Positions 32,814 through 41,767 of a stretch of DNA of 64,000 nt are shown piece after piece. The stretch is from an uncultured Prevotella sp. (GTDB lineage Bacteria; Bacteroidota; Bacteroidia; Bacteroidales; Bacteroidaceae): the NCBI GenBank assembly GCA_900320905.1, contig ONTZ01000007.1:1-64000 (forward strand), written 5' to 3'. Under the pieces are notes generated by a model that ran no database searches, was not told where the DNA came from, and saw nothing but the letters and a program-made list of their open reading frames with translations. Each line of letters begins with the position of its first letter. Position 1 is the stretch's first letter. The translations under genes were made by a program, and so were the position numbers.

Positions 32814-34006
32814 AACGAATCATAACTATTACCTTCTTGGCGTTTATTTGTTTCGCCATCCATGCTCAGTCGATGACAGGAACCTGGCGTATGGAGCCAA
32901 AGCCAGGTGAAGAGATCGTGCTGGCAAAAAACTTGGGAAATTTCATGCCTCGTCCTGATGCTGTAGTCGATGAAATAACAAAGAAATCAACCGCAGCCTG
33001 GCGGGTCGCCAACTTCGACTGGATCAAAGAACACTGCGGAGTGATAGAACCGCCTGTAGTGCAAGACTATCTGAAGATATTCCCTGAGGTCAGTGAGATG
33101 CCACTCGATGAACAACCTTATATGCCGATGAGTTGGAAGTTGAGTCTGGAAAACAACGAGACCGTGTTGCACTGTTACTTGCGAATGCCTGCTGACTTGC
33201 TGACGAACTTCTGGTTGGCAGGGGAGGAGACTTGTATCGTGGATATGGAGACAGGGGCTCAGTACCGAATCCGTCGTACGGAGCCTGACACCTACCGCCA
33301 GCATTTCGACGTGAAGGCGAAAAAGGGTGATGTCGTCGATCTCAGAGTTTTTTTCGCCCCCCTGCCGGAGACCACGAAGGAAGTGAGCATCTATGGATTG
33401 CCTAACTGGAATTTGATGGGATGGAAACAGAAAGTGGAGAACTCTCGGACGGGTACTTTCACGATGACATACGATCAATCCTACGACACCATTCCCCGGT
33501 TCCATAAACCACGTCTGCTGAAGGAGCACATGAGTGAGGACAAACCATACGACCTGCAGAACTGGAACACATGGAAGGTACTGACGGATGCCCATCTCAT
33601 CAAGCCACAGCCTGACAACACAATGGCTTTGTGGCTCACACCAGAGGCTACATATATCGCTGTTGCCTACGAGCAGAACTGGACATCTGAGTATTGGGGA
33701 TTCGAAAAGGGAACAATGCTCATCGATGAAGCGGGGCGTCAGTACAAACTCCGTGAGGTACAGGGTGTTCCCATGGGTGAGACGTTCTTCATGGAAGGCC
33801 ATGCCGGTGACTATATCGCCTATCTGGAGGTGTATGAACCGCTGCCTCATGGCATCAGCACCTTCACCATGGTTGTGCCAGAGGGAGAACCTTTCAATGC
33901 CTGGGGTGCCAACTGGTCTGGCCAAGTGCTCCACAACCTCAGCGTGAAACAGTTGAGAGAGAATCAGAAACTCTTCAACTACTATCCAAGAATTATCGTG
34001 AAATAA
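32810..34006 (+). CDS. Secreted protein of unknown function, 398 aa
   Basis: A signal peptide (MKRIITITFLAFICFAIHAQ) is followed by two similar-looking halves rich in W, M and E: MSWKLSLENNETVLHCYLRM in the first and TMALWLTPEATYIAVAYEQN in the second. No known domain is recognised; the pattern suggests a duplicated beta-sandwich. It overlaps the anti-sigma gene by 4 bases and precedes the esterase by 11, so it belongs to the ECF operon. Confidence 0.7.
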   Translation: MKRIITITFLAFICFAIHAQSMTGTWRMEPKPGEEIVLAKNLGNFMPRPDAVVDEITKKSTAAWRVANFDWIKEHCGVIEPPVVQDYLKIFPEVSEMPLDEQPYMPMSWKLSLENNETVLHCYLRMPADLLTNFWLAGEETCIVDMETGAQYRIRRTEPDTYRQHFDVKAKKGDVVDLRVFFAPLPETTKEVSIYGLPNWNLMGWKQKVENSRTGTFTMTYDQSYDTIPRFHKPRLLKEHMSEDKPYDLQNWNTWKVLTDAHLIKPQPDNTMALWLTPEATYIAVAYEQNWTSEYWGFEKGTMLIDEAGRQYKLREVQGVPMGETFFMEGHAGDYIAYLEVYEPLPHGISTFTMVVPEGEPFNAWGANWSGQVLHNLSVKQLRENQKLFNYYPRIIVK

Positions 34007-34017
34007 GTAATATAAAA

Positions 34018-35625
34018 ATGAAGACAATCATAATTATTGCATTGCTCTCCCTTTTCGGGTTGACTGGACAGGGGCAACCATTGTTGAAAACGCATGTAGA
34101 GACAGGAGATGTTGAGGGCACTCCAGAGGGAACAGACCTTGCCGTGTATAAAGCCATTCCCTATGCAGCCCCACCCGTGGGCGACTTGCGATGGAAGGCA
34201 CCTCAGCCCGCCAAGCCCTGGGAGGGTGTGCTGAAGGCAGACGATGTGGCCAAGTGGCCTCCACAGCCTGAAAAAAGTTATGTGAAGTACGACATGATGA
34301 GTGAAGACTGTCTGTATCTCAGTGTGGTGACACCTGCCAGGACCGTCGATGATGCCCTGCCCGTGATGGTGTTCATTCATGGAGGCGGTTTTCAGACGGA
34401 ACATTATGGTGGAGATTTGTGGCAGAGTCTGGCCCGCAGGGGTGTTGTCGCCATTTCCATTGAGTATCGTGCAGGTGCCCTGGGATTCATGGCACATGCT
34501 GATCTGAGCAAGGAATCGCCCGAAGGACACTCTGGCAACTATGGTCTCCTCGACCAGATCTTTGCCCTGCAGTGGGTTCAGCGCAACATCAAGAGTTTCG
34601 GTGGCGACCCTAAGAAGGTGACTATCTTTGGCGAGTCGGCAGGAGCCATGAGTTGCCATATCCTCTGTGCCTCGCCTCTGGCCAAGGGTTTATTCCGTGC
34701 CTGTATCAGTCAGAGCGGAGCTTTTTTGTCGCCCACGACTGTGATTAACCAGGAACTGGCTCAGATGGTAGGTCAGATGTTTATGAGCCAACTGAAGAAA
34801 AACTCTATCGCAGAGATGCGCCAGATGGATGCCAAGGAACTCACGGGTAATGGTGTGAACTTTCCTGCCTGTACGCCTATCATCGATGGTTATGTGATTC
34901 CAGAACCTATCTACGACCTCTACCAGAAAGGCAACTACAACGATGTGCCCGTGCTAATTATGTATAACAGCGATGAGGGTGCTGTCGATTTCGATAAGGT
35001 GAGTGCCGAGGACTACGATCGTCAGTTCAGCCAGTTGCCTGGCCAATGGGCTGACAGTGCGAAGGCTGTCTATCCTGGCACTACCGACGAGGAACGACTG
35101 TTTAGCATGCGCGACTTCGTTCGCGATGTGGGTTTTGGCTGGCCTGCCTATGCTTGGGCAACCCTGCAAAAACAGACAGGCAAAAGCCCTGTCTATATGG
35201 CCTATCTGGCTCAGAAGTCAGATACCACTGTCTATGCAAAGGGCAATCGTCGCGGTGCTGCCCATTGTGACGATATGATGTATCTGAAAGGCGCTTTCGA
35301 CGATCAGGCTGCGAAATATCCGCAAGAGAAAAAGGTGGGCGACTTAATGCAGCAGTACTGGGTGAACTTCGCCAAGACGATGAATCCAAACGGATGGAGC
35401 AGCGAGAGCCATCAAGTTAGCTTGGATGGCCAAGTCGTGACAGACAAAGGCGAAGCCAATTCTGACAGATTACCAAACTGGCCTGTTTTCGAGGAAAGCA
35501 AACCTTCCGTGATGCAGTTCAACAATGGCGCTTCCCTCATTAATACACCCAATCAGGAGCGCATCAAAGTTATCGACGGATTCATGAAATACGTCCAATC
35601 CCTCAGAACCACAACAAACAAATAG
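34018..35625 (+). CDS. Secreted type-B carboxylesterase
   Basis: 535 residues, signal peptide, and the carboxylesterase type-B fold: GDLRWKAPQPAKPW and SEDCLYLSVVTP (early family motifs), FIHGGGF oxyanion loop, nucleophile in TIFGESAGAMS (Ser near 207), acidic residue in NSDEGAVDF and histidine in RRGAAHCDDMMY. It should hydrolyse acyl esters, perhaps of plant polysaccharide or drugs; substrate unknown. Location in the ECF operon is unusual for a catabolic enzyme. Confidence 0.88.
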   Translation: MKTIIIIALLSLFGLTGQGQPLLKTHVETGDVEGTPEGTDLAVYKAIPYAAPPVGDLRWKAPQPAKPWEGVLKADDVAKWPPQPEKSYVKYDMMSEDCLYLSVVTPARTVDDALPVMVFIHGGGFQTEHYGGDLWQSLARRGVVAISIEYRAGALGFMAHADLSKESPEGHSGNYGLLDQIFALQWVQRNIKSFGGDPKKVTIFGESAGAMSCHILCASPLAKGLFRACISQSGAFLSPTTVINQELAQMVGQMFMSQLKKNSIAEMRQMDAKELTGNGVNFPACTPIIDGYVIPEPIYDLYQKGNYNDVPVLIMYNSDEGAVDFDKVSAEDYDRQFSQLPGQWADSAKAVYPGTTDEERLFSMRDFVRDVGFGWPAYAWATLQKQTGKSPVYMAYLAQKSDTTVYAKGNRRGAAHCDDMMYLKGAFDDQAAKYPQEKKVGDLMQQYWVNFAKTMNPNGWSSESHQVSLDGQVVTDKGEANSDRLPNWPVFEESKPSVMQFNNGASLINTPNQERIKVIDGFMKYVQSLRTTTNK

Positions 35626-35636
35626 AGTTAAAAAGT

Positions 35637-36128
35637 ATGGAAGAGATAAAGATCAATGTATCCATCAAGGTATGGATCTACATTTTTTTGGCTATGGCAG
35701 CATTTTGGGCAATTCTTATGGGACTTAGCAGAGTCATTGGTGGCCCAGAGGCTATAGGGGCTAACAAGTACCACATGATAACGATGTTCATCTGCATGGC
35801 TACAATCATCTTAGGCCCAGCATACATCAAAAGCAAGACTAAACTTGTTGTCACAGATGTTCAGTTGAGAGTAAACGCTCCAGAGCCATGGGTCGTGCAG
35901 TTGTCAGGAGTCGAGTCATTCTACGTCGATAAATTCAAAGGCCGCAAGTTTATTGGCATACGCTATAAGGATGGCATGTGGGAAACTCATAAAGAAAATA
36001 TAGCCGAAGGACGCAAACAACGTTTCAAGGCATCCCTTCAGGGTTATCCTTATGAGGTCTATGTAGGCGGTCTCACCATGAAGCCCCAAGAAATCTGCGA
36101 TTTACTAAACTCTCGCATCAACAAATAA
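35637..36128 (+). CDS. Small membrane protein, STM3941-like
   Basis: 163 residues with two membrane segments (about 12-30 and 46-62) and a C-terminal PH-like soluble domain (KLVVTDVQLRVNAP, VESFYVDKFKGRKFIGIRYK). The layout, two helices then a PH-type fold, matches the STM3941 family, whose function is unknown. The gene is 11 bases after the esterase and 6 before the next gene. Confidence 0.6.
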   Translation: MEEIKINVSIKVWIYIFLAMAAFWAILMGLSRVIGGPEAIGANKYHMITMFICMATIILGPAYIKSKTKLVVTDVQLRVNAPEPWVVQLSGVESFYVDKFKGRKFIGIRYKDGMWETHKENIAEGRKQRFKASLQGYPYEVYVGGLTMKPQEICDLLNSRINK

Positions 36129-36134
36129 TAAAAA

Positions 36135-38129
36135 ATGAAGAAACTCTTTTTATCCGTGTTGCTTGCCCTTGTTGCTATGATAGGAAAGGCACAGGAAAAT
36201 GAATCTATCGCTGACACCTACTGGCGTAATGAAGCAACGGGCGACTGGGTCATTGGCTTTACTCCTAAGCATGTGATATATAATAATAAGGTGTGGGATA
36301 TTGCTAATCAGACAGAAAAGGAGGAGGCCTATACGTTGACACTCCATAATGGTACCGTCATCAAGGTTGGCAAACTCAATAACGGTTTACGCCTGATAGC
36401 CATCGGTAGCGAGAAACCTGTTATTTGCAGCCCTATTACTACACCCTTTTTACCTGACTATCCTACAAAGGATCTGCGAAAGGGTTTTGTCGATAACAAC
36501 TATCAGATGGGCGATAGTGCCACCCTGATTGGTTGGATGAAGGATATGCCCAGACAAGGTTGGAAATATGGCAGCGAATTTGGCGTTGGCTACGAAAATC
36601 TCTTTGCCAGACAACAAGTAAGTAGTTATGCAAAGATGGACTCGCTGGGGCGCTTCTGCCTCAAGATTCCTCTGATAAACTCTTCGCAGGTGTTTATCGA
36701 CTGGGATCGTAGCAGGCTCAGCAGCGTGATGGAACCGGGAAAGACTTACTTTCTGCTTTGTGACTTCAAGACTGGGCAGAGGCTTTTCATGGGTGATGAT
36801 GTCAGAGTGCAGAATGAACTCTTAGCCTATCCCCATCAATTTGCCAACGACCGCATCGAAGACGTGGGGTATGGCAAGGCGGATGCCATGCAGTTTAAGG
36901 CGCAGACAGATAGTCTCCGCTCGGCACGGATGGCCGAACTGCAAGAGCGTATCTATCAGCATCCCAATCTCTCGCAACGTTATATCGATTATCTGACGGG
37001 TTACTATCTGACAGGCCAAGGCGAGTCGATGATGCAAGCCCGTTTCCACATGCCGGGTAGAGAGTTGCCAAAGGAATACATGGACTATGTAGGCCGAGAA
37101 CTATGGCAGAATGCGGTGAAGCCATATACCCTTTATCGTGACTTCTCTACGTTTATGCGCGACTATATAGACCAGTTGGATGAGAAACGCCAAATAAATC
37201 TGGGAGATCAGACAGTAAGAGCAGTGAGACGTCTGGAGCAGCAAGGTGTTATCAAACTGACACCAGAGGAGTCCAAACTGCTGGATGATTATAGTCCCTT
37301 GGCGAAAGAGATGGATCGTAAACTGAGTTTTGCCAAGAGTCATGAGGAGAGTCACCAATTGATAGAAGCATTTGAGAAAAATGACACTGTTGCCAAGACC
37401 TACAAGTTGTTTGAGCGTTTGGGCGAACCTCTTGAAAGAGAACAGGCTGCCCAGAATATCCGTTCAAACCTCGCAACGATTGATTCTGTCGGCTGTGACC
37501 GTAATCTGCGCGATATTTATTTGGCCTGCTACCTTTGGAGATTTATTGATGCAACCCGCAATCCGCTTCCCTCATTAATGATGGAATGTGCAGAGCAGGA
37601 AATCAAACTGCCTTTGGCTCTTAAAACGGTAAAGTCATTAAACGACAAATATGCAGCCCTACAGAGTCAAGACTTGGCTGGTGCTGCCAGTCTGCGCCCT
37701 TCAACAGATGTGGAGAATATGAGTGATGGTGAGGCCATCTTACGCAAGATCATCAAGCCATACAAGGGCCGTATTGTTTATCTTGACATCTGGGGAACAT
37801 GGTGTGGGCCTTGTAAGACAGCGTTGCAGGAGTCGTACAAACTGAAAGAGGCACTAAAAGAATACGATATCGTCTATCTTTATCTGGCCAACCGCAGTAG
37901 CGAAGAATCGTGGAAAAACGTCATTAAGGAGTACAACCTAACGGGAGAGAACTGTGTACATTATAATCTGCCCGAAGACCAGCAGAGTGCCATTGAACAC
38001 TATCTCAATGTGAATGCATTCCCTACCTATAAACTGATAGACAAAGAGGGTAATATCCATAATCTCGATTGGCGCCATGCTGACGATATGGACAGTTTTA
38101 TTGAAACCATTGATAAAATGAACAAGTAA
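36135..38129 (+). CDS. Large TlpA-like thioredoxin-fold protein
   Basis: 664 residues: signal peptide, a long mostly helical region (about 100-520) and a C-terminal thioredoxin fold (about 535-664) with YLDIWGTWCGPCKTAL (CxxC near 557-560) and AFPTYKLIDKEG for the cis-proline strand. Proteins of this build are common in Bacteroidota and thought to reduce exported proteins. It sits between the STM3941-like and outer-membrane genes with gaps of 6 bases, so it shares their operon. Confidence 0.8.
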   Translation: MKKLFLSVLLALVAMIGKAQENESIADTYWRNEATGDWVIGFTPKHVIYNNKVWDIANQTEKEEAYTLTLHNGTVIKVGKLNNGLRLIAIGSEKPVICSPITTPFLPDYPTKDLRKGFVDNNYQMGDSATLIGWMKDMPRQGWKYGSEFGVGYENLFARQQVSSYAKMDSLGRFCLKIPLINSSQVFIDWDRSRLSSVMEPGKTYFLLCDFKTGQRLFMGDDVRVQNELLAYPHQFANDRIEDVGYGKADAMQFKAQTDSLRSARMAELQERIYQHPNLSQRYIDYLTGYYLTGQGESMMQARFHMPGRELPKEYMDYVGRELWQNAVKPYTLYRDFSTFMRDYIDQLDEKRQINLGDQTVRAVRRLEQQGVIKLTPEESKLLDDYSPLAKEMDRKLSFAKSHEESHQLIEAFEKNDTVAKTYKLFERLGEPLEREQAAQNIRSNLATIDSVGCDRNLRDIYLACYLWRFIDATRNPLPSLMMECAEQEIKLPLALKTVKSLNDKYAALQSQDLAGAASLRPSTDVENMSDGEAILRKIIKPYKGRIVYLDIWGTWCGPCKTALQESYKLKEALKEYDIVYLYLANRSSEESWKNVIKEYNLTGENCVHYNLPEDQQSAIEHYLNVNAFPTYKLIDKEGNIHNLDWRHADDMDSFIETIDKMNK

Positions 38130-38135
38130 GTTACT

Positions 38136-40397
38136 ATGAAGGAAACTATTATTTCAACATTGCTGATTCTCGTCGCCATGAATATGTCGGCCCAGACAAA
38201 GGCCGACTCGCTTCGTGCCGACAGTATCTTCAAATCACTGGAACTACAGGGTGTGGAGATCGTCAAACAGAAGTCACTTGTGAAGTCGGACATCGATAAG
38301 ATCACCTATGATATTGAGAACGACCCCGATTCGAAGTCGAACACCGTGATAGAGATGTTGCGTAAGGTGCCGATGGTTACGGTAGATGGTGAGGACAACA
38401 TCCAGGTGAACGGCTCCAGTTCGTTTAAGGTGTATGTGAACAACAAGCCCAACCAGATGATGTCAAACAATCCGAAGGAGGTGCTGAAGAGCATGCCTGC
38501 CAGTAGCATCAAGAAAATAGAGGTCATCACCAACCCTGGCCCGAAGTATGATGCCGAAGGGGTAGGGGGTATCCTGAACATTATCACCCACGGACAACGT
38601 ATCGAAGGCTATACTGCCACCTTCAGCGGGAATGTCAGCAACCGTGGTGCTGGCGGCAGTACCTATGCCACTGTCAAAAGCGGTAAACTGATGATGAGCG
38701 GACGCTATAGTTACAACTACAACAACTCTCCCCGCAGTTATTCTGGAAGCAGTCGGAAGACTATCGGCAAGATTACTGATTCGTCGTCGGACCTTGAAAG
38801 CGAAAGTTCATCCAAAGGACACGGATACTCACAGTTTGGTTCCTTCGAGGCCAGTTATGAGATTGACACCCTCCGTCTGCTCACAGCCTCATTCGACCTT
38901 TATGGTGGTGGTAACAAGAGCAACGGTGGCGGGACAACCATTGCCACCTCGCCCCTGACACAGATGCCGCTTTACAGATATACCACCAACAGCCATTCCA
39001 AGAGCAACTATAGTTTTATTGACGGAGGTATCGACTATCAGCGCAGTTTCTCCGTTCCAGAACGTCTGCTGACTCTGTCGTATAAGATTGAGAATGAGCC
39101 CGACAAGAGCGAATCCACTATCGACTACGGAGATTTGCAGGCCGCTGAAGGCTGGGAGAATTTCCTCCAGCGCCTGAAGAACCAGTATAACGACGGCAGC
39201 GAGCATTCGATGGAGCATACTTTCCAGGTTGACTATACCACCCCATTCGCCAAGATCCACACTTTGGAGACAGGCTTGAAGTATATCCTCCGCGACAACT
39301 CGTCGGAGAATGACCGTTATGAGGAAGATGTCTTCGATCAGGATCACTCGTCGCACTATAAGCATCGCAACGATATCTTCGCCGCCTATCTGGGGTATGG
39401 CCTGAAACTGGATAAACTGTCAGGACGCTTGGGGCTGCGCTACGAACACACCTTGCAGGATGTGGAATATAAACTGGGACGTGGTGATGACTTCACGAAG
39501 CACTTCAACGATTTTGTGCCCTCTGCCAGCATCGGCTATAAACTGACGCAGATGTCGAACCTGCGACTGGGTTACGATATGCGCATCTATCGTCCGGGCA
39601 TCTGGTATCTTAATCCCTACCTCGACGACTCCACGCCCACCAATATCTATCAGGGTAATTCCCATCTTGAGAGTGAGAAGAGTCATTCGTTCAACCTCAG
39701 TTACAGCAATTTTACGCCGAAGTTCAATATCAACCTTGCCCTGCGCTATGGTTTCACCAACAACAGCATCGAGAACGTGGTGAGGATGATGCCCGACACG
39801 CAGATCCCAGGTCTGAAGAATCCGACGGGAAAGGATGTACTCTACACCACCTACGAGAACATCGGGCGCAGTCAGGGCATCAACCTGAATACATACATCA
39901 ACTGGAATGCCACCAAGAACACCCGTGTCTATGTCAACGGACGACTCTCCTATACCGACATGGACAATGGCGGCACCCTTTCCAATCACGGATGGAGCCT
40001 TTTTGCCTATGGCGGTGCACAGCAGACGCTTCCCAAGGACTGGCGACTGACCCTTAACTTCTATGGTATAACGCCAAACGTCAACCTGCAAGGCCGCGGC
40101 AGCAGTTATAGCAGTTACAGCATGAGCATTCAGAAGTCGTGGTTGAAAAACCGCCTTAACGTGACGCTCTCTGCCTCGAACTTCCTGAAGAAATACAAGC
40201 AATATAATTATACGACGGAGGATACCTTCTTCCATGCAGACAGTTGGTCGAAGAACGTCAACCAGTCCTTCTCCCTCAGTATCAGTTACCGCATCGGAGA
40301 ACTCAAGGCCAGTGTCAGGAAGGCCGAACGCAGCATCAGCAATGATGATGTGAAGGGTGGCGGCAATAGTGGTGAAGGCGGCGGAAGTTCGGAATAA
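38136..40397 (+). CDS. Outer-membrane beta-barrel receptor-like protein, no STN or sandwich domain
   Basis: 753 residues with a signal peptide (MKETIISTLLILVAMNMSAQ), a plug-like domain with VIEMLRKVPMVTVDGEDN and YVNNKPNQMM (about 60-150) and an OMP_b-brl_3 barrel to the C-terminus, whose last 25 residues are a low-complexity G/S/E tail. The carboxypeptidase-regulatory domain that usually precedes the plug is missing. It is the last gene of the ECF operon begun at 31304. A peptide/small-molecule receptor is likely; ligand unknown. Confidence 0.82.
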   Translation: MKETIISTLLILVAMNMSAQTKADSLRADSIFKSLELQGVEIVKQKSLVKSDIDKITYDIENDPDSKSNTVIEMLRKVPMVTVDGEDNIQVNGSSSFKVYVNNKPNQMMSNNPKEVLKSMPASSIKKIEVITNPGPKYDAEGVGGILNIITHGQRIEGYTATFSGNVSNRGAGGSTYATVKSGKLMMSGRYSYNYNNSPRSYSGSSRKTIGKITDSSSDLESESSSKGHGYSQFGSFEASYEIDTLRLLTASFDLYGGGNKSNGGGTTIATSPLTQMPLYRYTTNSHSKSNYSFIDGGIDYQRSFSVPERLLTLSYKIENEPDKSESTIDYGDLQAAEGWENFLQRLKNQYNDGSEHSMEHTFQVDYTTPFAKIHTLETGLKYILRDNSSENDRYEEDVFDQDHSSHYKHRNDIFAAYLGYGLKLDKLSGRLGLRYEHTLQDVEYKLGRGDDFTKHFNDFVPSASIGYKLTQMSNLRLGYDMRIYRPGIWYLNPYLDDSTPTNIYQGNSHLESEKSHSFNLSYSNFTPKFNINLALRYGFTNNSIENVVRMMPDTQIPGLKNPTGKDVLYTTYENIGRSQGINLNTYINWNATKNTRVYVNGRLSYTDMDNGGTLSNHGWSLFAYGGAQQTLPKDWRLTLNFYGITPNVNLQGRGSSYSSYSMSIQKSWLKNRLNVTLSASNFLKKYKQYNYTTEDTFFHADSWSKNVNQSFSLSISYRIGELKASVRKAERSISNDDVKGGGNSGEGGGSSE

Positions 40398-40405
40398 TAA
40401 GAACT

Positions 40406-40722
40406 GCCCTGAATCCAGTTCATACTTATGCACAGGGGGATAAATGTTGCCTGAGATTCAGGGCATATTTCTGCCCGGGGTGTATAAACGTGCCCCAGAT
40501 TCAGGACATACTTCTGCCCGGGGTGCATAAACGTGCCTGAGATTTGGGGCATATTTCTGCCCGGGGTGCATAAACGTGCCTGAGATTTGGGGCATATTTC
40601 TGCCCAGGGTGCATAACCTTGCCTGAGATTCAGGGCATATTTCTGCCCGGGGTGCATAACCTTGCCTGAGATTCAGGGCTGATTTCTGCACGGTGGGGGA
40701 TGACTTGCCCGAAATTTTAGGC
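40406..40722. repeat. 43-bp minisatellite, about seven copies
   Basis: Units starting with CATAYTT lie at 40421, 40464, 40507, 40550, 40593, 40636 and 40679, always 43 bp apart, with a broken unit on each side. Each carries the palindromes CCTGAGATTCAGG and CTGCCCGGGGTGCA. The middle copies are nearly identical, the outer ones diverged. Because 43 is not a multiple of three and no start signals are present, the open minus-strand frames here are not genes. Confidence 0.85.
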
Positions 40723-40784
40723 AAAAAAAACAAAATTTTTCTTTTTGACTTATTATTTGGCTTGTTCTTACGTATTATATATGT

Positions 40785-41303
40785 ATGACACAGTCAGAAT
40801 TCGAACATATTGCCCAACAGTTAAGGTCGCATGTGCTGAAAGTAGCACTGGACTTCTTCGGATCGCAGGATGATGCCGAGGATGTGACCCAGGATGCGAT
40901 GGTTCAACTATGGCGCTACTGTGAACAGATAGACAGCGGACGCAATATCTCAGGACTGGCCGTACGTGTGGCGAAGAACTGCTGTGTCAATCTCTATCGA
41001 AAGCGACAGGCTGCCCGGCAGCGAAGTTATACTGATATCGGCCCTCGGGTTCTGCGTCGTCCAGACACGTCAGACTCTCCGCAGGAACTCTTGGAGGCCG
41101 AGGATACACGGCGGATGATGACTGAGGTGGTGGCACTGTTGAAGCCACGAGAACGCCAACTCTTTGAGATGCGGCAGACGGAAGGTCTCTCTACGGAACA
41201 GATATCTGAACAGACGGGTATTCCCAAAGCCTCGGTAACAGCGATGGTCTCGGCAGCGAGAAAGAAAGTATTGACAGAACTAACAAGGAGGATGAAACAA
41301 TGA
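40785..41303 (+). CDS. ECF RNA polymerase sigma factor
   Basis: 172 residues with region 2 (VALDFFGSQDDAEDVTQDAM, VQLWRYCEQI) and region 4 (GLSTEQISEQTGIPKASVTA). Preceded by the minisatellite and an AT-rich TATATATG without the usual TTTG, hinting at self-activation. Overlaps the next gene by 4 bases. Confidence 0.9.
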   Translation: MTQSEFEHIAQQLRSHVLKVALDFFGSQDDAEDVTQDAMVQLWRYCEQIDSGRNISGLAVRVAKNCCVNLYRKRQAARQRSYTDIGPRVLRRPDTSDSPQELLEAEDTRRMMTEVVALLKPRERQLFEMRQTEGLSTEQISEQTGIPKASVTAMVSAARKKVLTELTRRMKQ

Positions 41304-41767
41304 CGAACAAGGATATACAAAAACTGATTGACAAGTATCTTGCAGGCGAGACTTCGCCAGCGGAAGAGCAGAGATTGGCTCTCGCTCTGTCCCAGCATCA
41401 GGATCTGCCTGAGGAGTGGGAGAGCGTCCGTCTGATGCTGGGTGAACTGACTCTTGGTGAGGCGGAATACGATGCCGTCATGGCGCAGCGCAACACAAGA
41501 CCGTCTGCCCTTCTGATCGCCCTGCGTGTCATCTCGTCTGTCGCCGCCATCTATCTGATAGGACTGTTCTTCTATCTGCAACAGGAACCAGTAGCCAAGG
41601 TCGAAACAGCATATAATAATAAGGTGGAGGAAAAACAGCCTGCGCCACAGCTAGCATACTGCACAGAAGGTACACCCCGGGAAATCCTGATGTGCTATAT
41701 GGAAAGGCGAGAGGCTCAACCTCATATTTATCAACAATTAAAACAGAAGAGTTATGAAAACCAATAG
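41300..41767 (+). CDS. Anti-sigma-like membrane protein, 155 aa
   Basis: A cytoplasmic N-terminus of about 70 residues with IQKLIDKYLAGETSPAEEQR, a common start of Bacteroidota anti-sigma factors, one membrane span (about 80-95, SSVAAIYLIGLFFYL) and a short outer part of about 60 residues. Coupling with 40785 (ATGA overlap) supports an anti-sigma role. The outer domain is too short for a FecR or DUF4974 domain. Confidence 0.7.
   Translation: MTNKDIQKLIDKYLAGETSPAEEQRLALALSQHQDLPEEWESVRLMLGELTLGEAEYDAVMAQRNTRPSALLIALRVISSVAAIYLIGLFFYLQQEPVAKVETAYNNKVEEKQPAPQLAYCTEGTPREILMCYMERREAQPHIYQQLKQKSYENQ

Noticed and set aside
32987..34027. 346-codon open frame on the minus strand opposite the 32810 gene
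   Set aside because: Antisense shadow of a gene with signal peptide and operon context; no start signal and unlike any protein family.
39420..40433. 337-codon minus-strand frame opposite the outer-membrane gene
   Set aside because: Shadow; barrel motifs are on the plus strand.
40406..40722. CRISPR array
   Set aside because: Units are contiguous 43-bp tandem copies with no unique spacers and no cas genes nearby.
40286..40733. Repetitive minus-strand proteins (GRNMPQISGTFMHPGQK type)
   Set aside because: They are readings of the 43-bp minisatellite, whose period is not a multiple of three.
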